Part shown: positions 36,953 through 48,017 of the stretch, piece by piece
Position numbering within the stretch: position 1 is the first letter of the stretch
How the letters are laid out: the number at the start of each line of letters is the position of its first letter
NCBI RefSeq assembly: GCF_005239225.2
Contig: NC_133294.1
Span: forward strand, 4,154,001-4,218,000
Length of the DNA stretch: 64,000 bases
Direction of reading: 5' to 3'
DNA from: Populus alba
Lineage: Eukaryota; Streptophyta; Magnoliopsida; Malpighiales; Salicaceae
Translations under genes and position numbers: made by a program
The notes under the pieces: generated by a model
Databases searched by the model: none
Seen by the model: only the letters and a program-made list of their open reading frames with translations
What the model was told of the DNA's origin: nothing

Positions 36953-39900
36953 ATGGCTGCTGGGAATTATCAAGAATCCTACTCTTCCAGGTTTTCTAAT
37001 TGTAAATATCAAGTGTTCTTGAGCTTTAGAGGTGCAGACACCCGCAAGAACTTTACCGATCACCTCTACAAGGCCCTAATTCAAGCAGGGATTCACACAT
37101 TTAGAGATGATGATGAAATTCGGAGAGGAGAGAATATAGATTTCGAGCTCCAGAAGGCAATACAACAATCAAAAATATCGATAATCGTGTTCTCCAAAGA
37201 CTATGCTTCCTCGAGATGGTGCCTCGATGAACTTGTAATGATCATGGAACGGAAGAGGAATGATGACTGCATAGTTTTGCCAGTGTTCTATGATGTGGAT
37301 CCATCACAAGTCGGACGTCAAACAGGGAGCTTCGCTGCAGCATTTGTGGGACATGAAAAGAGCTTCAACGAGGAGATGGAGCGGGTGAGTGGGTGGAGGA
37401 TTGCTTTGAAAGAAGTTGCAGATTTAGCTGGAATGGTTTTAGGAGATGGGTAAGTTGTATCTCTTGATGAAACTACACATAACATAAGACTAGAATGCTG
37501 GTCGTGAACTCTTAATTTCTTTCAGTTAATTGTACTGATAAGAAGAATAAAATAAAATACTTAAGATTTCTTCGTTGTTTTTTTTTCAATCATTAACTAT
37601 CAAATCATGGACACACAACCCGGTCTAATTTCTTAGCTAAATGTTTTTTATTTTTATCCTTTATAGAGAGACTGCTAATAATCGCACATTGTATTTTACA
37701 TTTTGATTTAGGTACGAGGCACAGTTTGTCCAATCTATTATGGAGAAGGTCTCAAAGAATTTGGATAAAAAAATGTTTTATGTCCCCCTTCATTTCATTG
37801 GAAGAGATCCTCTAGTGAATTATATCAACTCATGGTTGCAAGATGGGTCCCATGATGCTGTCATTTCTTTACTCTATGGAATTGGTGGAGTTGGAAAGAC
37901 AGCCATAGCTAAGAGTGTTTTTAACCAGAACTATTATAAATTTGAAGGAAAGAGTTTTCTATCAAATTTTAGGTCAAAGGATATAGTTTGCCTACAGAGG
38001 CAACTTCTTTTCGACATCCTAAACAAGATTGATGAGATAAATGATGAAGATGAAGGAATTCTGAAGATTAAGGATGCATTATGTTGCAGAAGAACTCTTA
38101 TTGTTCTCGATGATGTGGACAAAAGGGACCAATTCAATAAAATCATTGGCATGCAAAATTGGCTTTGTAAGGGAAGTAAAATCATTGTAACAACCAGAAA
38201 TAAGGGTCTGTTTTCAGCTAATGATATTGAGTGGTTCAAGTGCAAAGTTGAACCGCTAGATATTGAAAAATCACTTGAGCTTTTCAGTTGGAATGCCTTT
38301 GGACAAGCTGACCCTGTTGGTGGTTTTGAAGAAGACTCTTTGAGAATAGTACATCATTGTAATGGACTTCCATTAGCTCTTCGAGTTACTGGCTCTTCAT
38401 TGTCCGGAAAAGGAGGAGACATATGGGAAAGCGCATTACAACAAATGGAAGTGATTCCTAATTTTGAAGTTCAAAAGATTCTTCGAATAAGTTACGACTT
38501 TCTTGATGGTGATTATCTGAAGAACTTATTCCTTGATATCGCATGTTTCTTCAATGGAATGGATTACAATGATGCAGTTAGGATACTGGATGGGCTCAAT
38601 AAATGTGCAAGATTTGGAATTGACAGTCTCATCGATAGATGTCTTGTTGAAATCAACATTCATCAAAGGTTGTGGATGCATCAACTTGTAAGAGATATGG
38701 GAAGGGAAATCGCTCGTCATGAATCACCCAAATGTCAAAGAATATGGCGCCACGAGAATGCTTTTATAGTTTTGAAAGGAACTACTGTAAGTAGCTCAAC
38801 TTTTTTATGTCTACTTAAATGGTTTGTGGTGCCTTGACATATTCTTTCATTTACTTTCCTTTCTCATGTACTTTTAATATTATTATGCAGGATGCTAAAA
38901 AATTACGTGGCCTTACCATTGATATGCATGCATTAATGGAAGATAATTATGCAGAAGCTGTTTGTACTGATTCAGTGGTTCACCGCAAGCACCGCAGGCT
39001 TGACTTCTTTCAGCAATGGCTTTCTGACTTTTCCGATGGGGAAAAATTACAAACTGGCCAAATAAGTTTGTTTTCCATCCTCAGCACGGATGCTTTTAGA
39101 AAGATGCCAGATGTAAAATTTCTCCAGCTAAACTACACTAATTTTCGTGGAAGTTTTGAGCACTTCCCTAAGAATTTGATATGGTTATGTTGGCATGGAT
39201 TGTCTTTGAAATCCATACCAAATCAGGTATGCTTGGAGAAGCTGGTGGTTCTTGATCTATCCAGAAGTTGTCTAGTTGATGCTTGGAAAGGCAAACCGGT
39301 ATGTATCAAGTCTCTCTCTATAGCTATTTCTCTCGTTTTCAATTGATAACAGCTAAATTCATGTATTTTCGCAGTTTCTTCCAAAATTAAAAATTCTTGA
39401 TCTCCGTCACTCTCTTAATCTCATTAGAACCCCAGATTGCTTGGGTCTCCCAGCCCTTGAAAAGCTAATACTTGAAGACTGCATCCGTTTGGTTCAAATT
39501 CACGAATCTATTGGTGATTTACGAAGATTGTTGATCTTAAATCTAAAAAATTGTATAAGTCTTATGAAGCTTCCAGAAGAAATGAGTAGATTGAATTCGC
39601 TTCAAGAGCTGGTTTTAGGTGGTTGCTCAAATCTTGACAGCCTGAATATGGAGTTAGAGCATCATCAGGGGCGCAGCTTTCCTCAAGGCGATGGAATTGT
39701 TGCAAGTGCATCATACGTTACATCTCTTCCATTGAAGCTATTGTTTCCCTCTAGGTTTTCAGTGAGGAAAATGTTGAGATTTACCTTGTTTTCACTGCCA
39801 CGCCCCATAAGGAGCCTAGATTTAAGTGGAACTCCAATTCGTTTTCTTCCAGAAAGCATCAAGGATCTTGGTCTACTCGGATGCCTATCTTTAAGAAATT

Positions 39901-40897
39901 GCAAAATGCTTCAGGAACTCCCAGAGCTTCCATCCCATTTGATGTCGTTAGATGTGTCCTTTTGCTATTCACTGCAAACACTTGCAAATATAAACCCTTG
40001 GACTATAGCAAATGGTTGTGAACAATTTGTCAAGTTCCAAGATTGGATGAAGCAAGAATCAATCCAAAAGTTTGACTCACACATGTTCAGAATAATGGAA
40101 ATGGTTAGTGCTCAAATGCAGCCATTGAGATTTCAGGTCCTCGCTCGCCGCCCATGTTATTTTCTTTGAAATCTACGTTTGAATATTTTTCTTTGGCTCA
40201 TTTTATAGACATTGTTTTGGTGGTACAGATAACATTTATAGCTGGCAAATTCAACGTTGTCGTATCTGTATTTGATGAAGATGAGGAGTTAAGGGGGTTT
40301 CATGAGGAGGAGGAAGAGGATAAATGGCTAATTCAGAATGAGTTTGTAGATAACTTTTCATTCAAAATATTCTCGCCTCTTTCTGCGCACCGGATATGTG
40401 GCTTTAATATGTTCACAAGGTTTTGTATGACGTCAGGGTACAGTGGCTCTAGTCATATTTATCTTGAAATCAGAAACAATACCAGTGGTCGATCCTTGCG
40501 TTGTCAAGCCTGTGTCTACCCTATAATTGACGAGCGTGGTGTTCGTGAATTCCAATTGCTAAGCCACCGGAAATTAGGGGTCGGTGATCCTACATTTGAT
40601 AATGGTGATGACGTGAGTATTTCAGTGCTTCCACTTGGTCCAGCTTTCCAAATAAAGATGGTTGGTGTCCGATGGTTGCATGAAGGAAAGGATGATAATG
40701 ATATCCAATCAAAGGATGAAGTTATCAATGCCCACAACAGTAGCGATGATGATGATGATGCAGCACACGTAACCAAAGTACAAATAGCTTCTCATCTTCT
40801 TAGAAATTATTATTGTGCTTTCCGTACTGAATTCAATGATGGCGATTTCGCTTGGTGGTTTTATGCAAAGAATGGTCTTGAAGTTGGATTAATTTAG
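36953..40897 (+). CDS. TNL immune receptor, complete (TIR-NB-ARC-LRR-C-terminal domain)
   Basis: Five exons join in frame: 36953-37449, 37712-38786, 38891-39298, 39375-40136, 40229-40897, giving 1136 residues. TIR about 19-166 (YQVFLSFRGADTR, putative catalytic Glu93 in WCLDELV). P-loop GIGGVGKT at 222-229; kinase-2 LIVLDDV with Asp299-Asp300; GLPL 384-387; MHQ at 488-490 in place of MHD. LRRs span exons 3-4 (about 525-914). Exon 5 (915-1136) is the post-LRR C-terminal domain (CGFNMFTRFC, FDNGDDVSIS) with an acidic insert. Role: cytoplasmic or nuclear effector sensing, with TIR NADase signalling through the EDS1 family. Start chosen at MAAGNYQ because the paralogue at 50148 starts MAAAKYQ. 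An in-frame ATG at 36836 would add 39 mostly hydrophobic residues. No disruption is seen. Confidence 0.93.
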
Positions 40898-41428
40898 GAT
40901 TTTGTGTTTTTAGATTTCAAGCATAAATAATAATAATAAAAGCTTTTGAGAGAAAAATTTTTTTAAAAAAGAAGCTTTTGAGTGATCTTCCTTCTTTTTC
41001 TGAGCTTCTATTTATAAATATGAAAGGATACATTCCTCGTCCTCGTGAAGGAGTGGGACTAGCTACGCATTGATCACATGTATGAGGGAAAAACATATAG
41101 CAAGTAGGATACATGTTTATACCTAACAAATCTACGTATAAGATTAGATTATTCTTCTACTTAATTATATGATCCGAATCAGGGAATATTTTGATCATGA
41201 TCTTTAACACATTGTATCCCCCCTTGATATATCTACACTGAATGCTTAGAATTGGCATGGCAAGAACCAGCTTGATCTCGTGCAACCACGTTTTGTCTAG
41301 ACATCAGCAAATAACTTAACAAAATATATTTTAGCCTCTAGCTAGATCGTGTTAACCACCTTCGTGTCTTCTATATATATACAATTCCCTCCTTTTATCT
41401 ATTCGTACGGTGCACCCCACCACAAACC
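40898..41428 (+). other. Interval between TNL and pectate lyase
   Basis: The 3' flank of the TNL and upstream region of the pectate lyase. A block around 41055-41130 (gatcacatgtatgagg ... tagcaagtaggatac) recurs at 60888-60950, and one around 41265-41297 recurs at the right edge of the window (63966-64000). TATATATA at about 41374, some 55 bases before the ATG at 41429, is a plausible TATA box for the pectate lyase. Confidence 0.6.
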
Positions 41429-43333
41429 ATGGCCTCACTAGCACATGTCCTATTTCTTTCATTTCTTGCCACACTCTTTGCTTCAACCTTGCAAGATGAT
41501 TCACTCGAATACAAGCCTAAACCCTTATCAAGCTATCTTCCAAGCAATTATAAGAAAGTCTTGAACACCATAGACTCGTGCGCAGTCCGATTGGGCTACC
41601 GATCGTCGTGCATTGGCTGATTGTGCTGTGGGATTTGGCCAAGCTGCAATCGGAGGGAAATATGGGAAAACATACATTGTCACCACCCCAGATGACGATC
41701 CTACCGATCCGAAACCAGGCACACTTCGGTACGGTGCTATCCAAACTGAGCCTCTTTGGATCACTTTTGACAAAGACATGGTGATTAAACTTGAAAATGA
41801 GCTTATGATAAATAGTTTCAAGACTATAGATGGAAGAGGGTCTAATGTGGAGATTACAGATGGACCATGCCTAAAAATTGAAGGTGTTAGTCATGTTATC
41901 ATACATGGGATTAGCATTCATGACTGTAAGCCAGGGAAACGGGGGCTTGTCAGGAGTAGTCCGACGCATGTTGGCCACCGCCGCGGTGCTGACGGAGATG
42001 CCATTTCCATTTTTGCATCTTCTAATATTTGGGTTGACCATTGCTATCTTGCTCGTTGCATCGATGGCCTAATTGATGTAATCCATGCTTCTACTGCTGT
42101 CACCATATCCAACAACTATTTCTCTCAGCACGATAAGGTAAGAAGAAAACATTAATTCCTCTCAACATGCCTAACTTCCTAGTCTCTGATCAACAATTAT
42201 GGCACTAACAGGTGATGTTGCTTGGACATAATGATAATTATACTGCTGATAAAGTTATGAAAGTAACAGTTGCCTTCAATCATTTTGGCCCTGGACTCAT
42301 TGAAAGAATGCCAAGGTGAGTGGAATTAGCATTAAAATCTCACGACATCAATGGAATTAAATCTAACAAAAACATTTTTGAATATTAATGCAGAGTAAGG
42401 TTTGGCTATGCTCATGTTGCCAACAATAGATACGATGAATGGCAAATGTATGCCATTGGCGGTAGTGCTGGTTCCACCATATTTAGTGAAGGGAACTACT
42501 TTATAGCTCCTGATATTTCCTACGCCAAAGAGGTGTGTGTTCTTATATATTAAGGAAATTATTATATGAAACTAAGCTTGATCTGCCACACCATCTTGAT
42601 TTATCACATCAATCAATTAGGTAATGATGTTGCTGTTATATAATAGAAGAGGCAGAGACAATTAGTATAAATAAAAAATATTTTCATATAAAAAATAATT
42701 ACATTAAAACTATCTCAAAAACAAATTTATTCTTATATCCTATCATACATATTTCTGTTTCTTTTATATTTTTCTCAACTATTTTAAAATATTAACCTGA
42801 CATAACTTTACCAACATTAAAATCTATTGTTAATTTTGACTATAGTGTGTTTTTTGTTTTTTGAGTTACAATTTGCTATCCAAAGTATTTTTAACTTGAA
42901 AATGCATCAAATTGATGTTTTTTAGGTGGTTTTGATGTGGTTAAAAATAGAAATAAAATATTTTAATGTATTTTTTATTAAAAAATACTTGTAAAAAACA
43001 CTATGCATTACTACACAAAACTAATTTGATCCATGTAAAAATTATGTATCTTTTATAAGCAACCATTAATATTTAATTACTCACAAATCTATTTTTTTAA
43101 TGTATATATAGGTTACAAAAAGAGAGGCTGATGGTGGCTGGAAGAATTGGAAATGGAGGTCATCATCCAAGGATGTATTTACGAATGGTGCTTACTTTGT
43201 TCAATCTGGATATGGAAGTTGTGCTCCACTCGATTCCAAAGCTCAGTCCTTTGCAGTTTTCCCAGGAACTATGGTTCCTTCTTTAACATCTGATGCAGGC
43301 CCTTTAACCTGTGTTGTTGGACAACCTTGTTGA
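41429..43333 (+). pseudogene. Pectate lyase (PL1 family), frameshifted near N-terminus
   Basis: Secreted enzyme cleaving de-esterified pectin by beta-elimination in the wall. Exons: 41429-42137, 42212-42315, 42394-42532, 43112-43333. It starts with a signal peptide (MASLAHVLFLSFLATLFAS). The first frame runs to a stop at 41620; the family sequence resumes in another frame (ATDRRALADCAVGFGQ). At the join (about 41580-41592) the conserved C-W-R-x-D-P-x-W-A segment has lost about eight bases. Downstream the fold is well kept: WVDHCYLARCIDGLIDV, ISNNYFSQHDKVMLLGH, LIERMPR with the arginine region, YAIGGSA, and the C-terminal CVVGQPC. Either a young pseudogene or a sequencing or assembly error. 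Loss of the N-terminal block makes a full-length product impossible as written. A second, truncated copy lies at 61524. Confidence 0.85.
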
Positions 43334-43732
43334 CATGGCATTTAATTTCTAGGCCAGGATAACATACTTGCTGTTTTCATGCATATATATTTCCCTAGCA
43401 TTATTTCTTTTCTTTTTTTTAATGAGAATTTTATTTAATAACTTGTTACCACAATAAATTATGGATCGAGTATTTTGTAACAAATTACCAAGGAACAGCA
43501 ATAAGAAGAAAATTTAAAGAAAAACATTTAAGAAATTATTAGCAAAGCCTAGGTCCAAAATCAACACTAATAAATAAGTAGTGGTTGATCTTTTATATTT
43601 TTTATATGATTTCATAATATTTTGAAGGCATTATAATAATTTATCTTTATATTTTTTCCTCTTAAATTATAGATATATAAATTATATTTGCATTATGCAT
43701 TTATAAAAACAAAAATCATATGCACTTAGATA
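43334..43732. other. 3' flank of pectate lyase
   Basis: AT-rich non-coding. The first ~220 bases match 61746-61940 behind the second pectate lyase copy. It ends with CTTAGATA, the target duplication of the next element. Confidence 0.65.
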
Positions 43733-44563
43733 TAGGGCTGATCATTTTCGGTTCGGTTCGGTTTTTACCCTTAAAAAACAACTAAACCGAAAAAGAAAAA
43801 AAAACCGAAACCGGCCCAAACCGACCAGTTTCGGTTCGGTTTCGAGTCGGTTTTTAATGCCCAAAACCGAAAAAACCTATATGCAAATTTTGTATGCCCA
43901 GTTTCCTCATTAGTTACTTGCATCACGGTTGCTGGTTGTGAAGCAGGATTCTAGCCTTAGAGACTGGAGATAAAACCAAATAATCCAAAAACAAAAACCC
44001 ATCACCCATCAGTTCATCACCTCATAAACAAAAACCAACAGATCTCTCCAATAACCTTGTTTCTATCACCTCATCAACAAAAACCCATCACCTAAAAACA
44101 AAAGGAGAGGAGAGGAAATTGATGCCTACCCATTGACGCTTATGTGATGTACTTGTACTGACAAAAGAACTTGTTTGAGTTCTCTTAGGAACATGTCCTA
44201 CAGACTAAAATATTTTGGAGAGGTGAGAGTACTGGGGCGGCTGCTTTGATGAGGGACCTTTTTTTTTTAGCCTCTGGTAGTCTGTTTGGGTTAGGCGAGA
44301 GGGGGGGTAAAAGTTTCTATTTATACCAGTGGTGGTTAGGGACCTTTTTTTTTTAACCGATTCGATTCGGTCCGGGTTAACCGGTTTTTGTATTACAAAA
44401 CCGAAAACTGAACCGAACCGGAATTTTTTCAAAATATTCTAATCGGTTTAATCGGTTTTTTTTTAGTTCGGTTTTTTCGGTTAATTTTTTATCGGTTTTT
44501 TCGGTTAATTTTTTATCGGTTTTTTCAGTTTACTCGGTTTATCGGTTTTTTTGCTCATCCCTA
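43733..44563. mobile_element. Non-autonomous hAT-type transposon (831 bp)
   Basis: Flanked by an exact 8-bp duplication CTTAGATA (43725-43732 and 44564-44571). Ends are short imperfect inverted repeats: TAGGGCTGATCA at the left and TGCTCATCCCTA at the right. Subterminal regions are filled with CGGTTCGGTTTT / AACCGAAAC repeats in inverted orientation at both ends, able to fold back. An 8-bp duplication and A/G-rich short TIRs fit hAT. No transposase is present; a minus-strand open frame at 44205-44432 has no recognisable domain. Confidence 0.85.
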
Positions 44564-44571
44564 CTTAGATA

Positions 44572-45424
44572 GTGTTTAGTCATTATCTTAGGAAAGAAGA
44601 GATAAAGACTATGGAAAAAAAAAATATATTTATCTAAAAAAAATATAAAGACGGAGACATAAAAATGAATATGTTTTGAAGACAATTTGGAAATGAATTT
44701 CTATACTTCTAAAACAAGAGGTACAAAAGAGATATGTCTTCAGAGACGATATATGTTATTTTTTATTCCTAAAATATTCTTGTAAAAAACTTTCAATTAC
44801 AAAATTATCCAACTAAAAAATTTGTTGCCTATGTTTTTGAGTTCTAGGCGAGCAAGATGAAATCTACAAGGCAGAAGAACACCTGAGATTGAGAAAGTTA
44901 GGTTAAAACTTTTTAACTTAAGTTTAATTGCAACAGAGAAACAAATAAATCCTAAAATTAATTATCAAAATTATTGAGGAAAAGTATGGAACACCCAACC
45001 CATATACAAAGAGTGGGGGTAAATCAGGATGCTCGATGGTGATACTGATGGGTATAGTGGGGTGTTACCATGGGTCTGTGTTTTTGGTGGTTTACAAAGA
45101 AAGATTGAATCTGTTGTGGAAGTTGGAGATGAATAAAAAGAAGATGAAGAGATATGTTAGGGACAAAGGAAAATCAGATCGATGAAGAAAGAGTGCTAAG
45201 TTAATTGTTTTTCTATTATTATGGATGTTATCAGGGGACGAAGGGGATGAAGAGATTCATTACAAGTTAATTAGCATTTTCTGGTCGGTTATTTGTTTAT
45301 TTGCTCTGTTTACGTTTCTGAATGGGAGAGATCAGTATAAGTTTAGGATTGCTAATTAACGGTTGAGATTGTCAAAGCTAAATACCCCATCAACAGTTTA
45401 TATAATTTTAATTTTAGATTAAGA
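44572..45424. other. Gene-free interval
   Basis: No coding signal. The part 44635-44820 (gacataaaaatgaatatg ... aaaattatccaac) matches 62215-62380, extending the TNL/pectate lyase duplication beyond the genes. The remainder to 45424 has no visible feature. Confidence 0.6.
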
Positions 45425-45630
45425 TTTAAATATATTTTTTTTAATCAGCAATGGATAGTCCGTTGCAAATTTTATGTTTCCTTTTGCAATGGATTTTCCA
45501 TTACTAAAGTTCTGTTGCTAATATTAAAAAAATAATAAATATGAAATTCGTTGCAAATCTGTTACTGAATTTAGCAACGGAATTATCCGTTGCTAAAATC
45601 AAATGCTAATAGTCCCCTTTTTTAGTAGTG
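45425..45630. mobile_element. Terminal fragment of a CACTA (En/Spm-like) transposon
   Basis: The right edge reads TTTTTTAGTAGTG, i.e. CACTACTAAAAAA on the other strand, the usual start of plant CACTA elements. Inside are subterminal repeats of the TTAGCAACGGA / CCGTTGCTAAA type in both orientations (about 45445-45600), typical of this superfamily. It abuts LRR-coding sequence directly. I found no matching opposite end, so the element is truncated or its other end has decayed. Confidence 0.72.
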
Positions 45631-47690
45631 TGATCTCCAACACTCACATGATCTCATTAAAACCCCAGACTTCTCGGGTCTCCCAGCCCTTGAAAAGCTA
45701 ATACTTGAAGATTGCATGTGTTTGGTTCAAATTCACGAATCTATCGGTGATTTACAAAGATTTTTAATCTTAAATCTGAAGAATTATAAAAGTCTGGTGG
45801 AGCTTCTAGAAGAAATAAGTAGATTGAATTCTCTTCAAGAGCTGGGTTTAAATGGTTGCTTAAATCTTGACAGCCTGATGATTATGGAGTTAGATCATCA
45901 TCAGGGGCACAGCTTGCTTCAAAGCGATGGAATTGTTGCAAGTACATCATACATTACATCTCTTTCATTGAAGCTATTCTTTCCCTCTAGGTTTTCAGCG
46001 AGGGAAATGTTGAGATTTACCTCGTTTTCACTGCCACGCACCTTGGAGAGACTAGATTTAAGTGGAACTTCAATTCGTGCTCATCCAGAAAGCATCAAGG
46101 ATCTTGGTCTACCCGACTTCCTATGTTTAAGAAATTGCAAAATGCTTCAGGCACTCCCAGAGCTTCCATCCCATTAGCCGTTCTTAGATGTGTCCTTTTG
46201 CTATTCACTGCAAAGACTTGCAAATCTAAACTGTGGGATTATGGCAAATGGTTGTGATCAATTTGTCGAGTTCCAAGATCGGATAAAGCAAGAACCAGAC
46301 ATCTGACTCGCACATGTTCAGAATAATGAAAACGACTTGTGGTCAAATACAGCCACCGAGATTTCAGGTCCTCCCGTACCCATTTTAATGTTTTTGAAAA
46401 CTACATTTAATATTTGTCTTTTGCTCATTTTATAGACATTGTTTTGGTGGTACAGGTAGTATTTATAGATGGCAAATTCTACGTTGTCGTATTTGTATTA
46501 GATGAAGATGAGATGTTAAGGTGGTTTCATGAGGAGGAAGAAGAGCATAAATGGCTAATTCAGAATGAATTTGTTGATTACTTTTCATTCAAAATATCCT
46601 CACCTCCTCCTGCGCACCGGATATGTGGCTTTAGTCTGTTCACAAGGTTTTGTATGACGTCAGAGTACAGTCTCTATGATGTATTTTATCTTGAAATCAG
46701 AAACAACACCACTAGTCGATCCATGCTTTGTCAAACATATACCTTCCCTATGGATGGTGTTCGTGAAATCCAATCGCTAATGCATGTGAAATTACGGTTC
46801 GGTGGTCCTACATTTGATAATGATGATGACGTGAGTATTTTGGTGGTCCTACATGATTTTAAGGTTTTCAATTCTATTTTGTTAGGTATTTTATTTTTTT
46901 AATTCAAATAAAATATTCCAGTTTTGAAGTATTTTAATGTGCCGTTTCAGGATTATATATATATATATATATATATTCAACAAACATAATTCAAATTCAA
47001 GATAAATTAATTATAAATTATGCAATACAAACACAATTCCAAACAAATATAATTTTAAAATTTAAAATATTTTTAAATAGTCAAGATTAAATGGATTTTT
47101 AACTTAAAGTAATTCAACTTAAACAAAATATCAAAATATTATGACAGTAAAATATTTTAAATATAAAGTTAGATCAATGTTATCAAAACTAATGAAATCT
47201 AAAGCATCCCTTGTTTTGCTTAAATTCCTACAAAGTATAAACATGAAAAAAACAAGCATGAATATAAACCATATATATTAGTGATAAATCTAATTTTAAA
47301 AAATTAATATCATTGTTAATGAAAATAGTAATAATAATTTTCAATATTATTATTAATATCATTATTATTGAAAATAGTAATGAAAAAGAGTTTTTTATAC
47401 TTGAGTGGTTTAATTAATGAAATTGAACAAGATTCAATTTGATTCAATGGTTTTTCAAGAGCGGAACGGAATATGTAAAATGAAACCGGAACGTTCCACC
47501 TGAAATTTAGTTGAAAAATCTGGAACGGACCAAGATTTAAAATTAGATGAAACTTAATTTATTTTTTAAATTAATATGGAATATTTCAGCTATTCTAAAA
47601 AAACAAAATGGAATTGACAACTTTACATAATATAGACAGCAAAATAAGGGCGATTGGTGTACAATGGTTGCATGAAGAGGAAGGAAAGGA
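45631..47690 (+). pseudogene. TNL fragment (LRR exon and C-terminal exon), broken
   Basis: Starts in mid LRR exon 4 immediately after the CACTA end (LIKTPDFSGLPALEKLILED...), with no TIR, NB-ARC or exon 3. The frame stays open to a stop at 46175-46177 where intact paralogues read LPSHLM. After a usual splice pair, exon 5 starts at 46456 (VVFIDGKFYVVVF, CGFSLFTRFC). It is cut at about 46850 by a ~780-base insertion; its end (IRAIGVQWLHEEEGKD) resumes at 47645. The exon-4 stop, the missing 5' part and the interrupted exon 5 make this a pseudogene, closest by eye to the TNL at 50148-59303. Confidence 0.88.
46850..47640. other. Unidentified insertion in TNL pseudogene exon 5
   Basis: About 780 AT-rich bases splitting the C-terminal exon. 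They include a (TA)n run at 46952-46976 and, near 47460-47500, GGAACGGAATATG and CCGGAACGTTCC phrases. I see no clear terminal inverted repeats, poly-A tail or open frame, and could not settle the target duplication, so the class is unknown. Confidence 0.5.
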
Positions 47691-47754
47691 CAAAATCATG
47701 AAGCATTAAATTAGAATATAAAATTTTGTCTTTTCATCAGATGTATTTCTAACA

Positions 47755-48017
47755 TCCGATGAAAAGATAAAATTTTAAAACTTCTTTAATACGTCAAAAA
47801 TCATGAAGCAGCTTGTCTCAGGTAGGGTGCATTAGGGGTGCTAATACCTTCTCTAACCACAACCAGTCCCTTACTCGTGATCTCTGACAAGACCAGTACA
47901 TCGGGTTCCCTAGTAGCCTGCAATCAATTATTAGGTGGCGACTCCTAACGAACCAAATCAACGTGACAACGAGAAAAATCGCCAGCTGATGCCGCGTGGA
48001 TTTTCTGATGTACGACA
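47755..48017 (+). repeat. LTR end fragment of element-A family
   Basis: Matches the last ~260 bases of the element-A LTR (ACTTCTTTAA, CAGGTAGGGTGCATTAGG, ACCACAACCAGTCCCTTAC, AGGTGGCGACTCC) and ends TACGACA. It is diverged, 5'-truncated, and joined on the right to sequence of the duplicated TNL upstream region. An older insertion of the same family. Confidence 0.85.

Noticed and set aside
43000..43020. 'cactatgcattactacac' in pectate lyase intron 3 as a CACTA terminus
   Set aside because: It lacks the CACTAC-A/T-rich continuation and subterminal repeats, and is shared with the second copy of the intron, so it is ordinary intron sequence.
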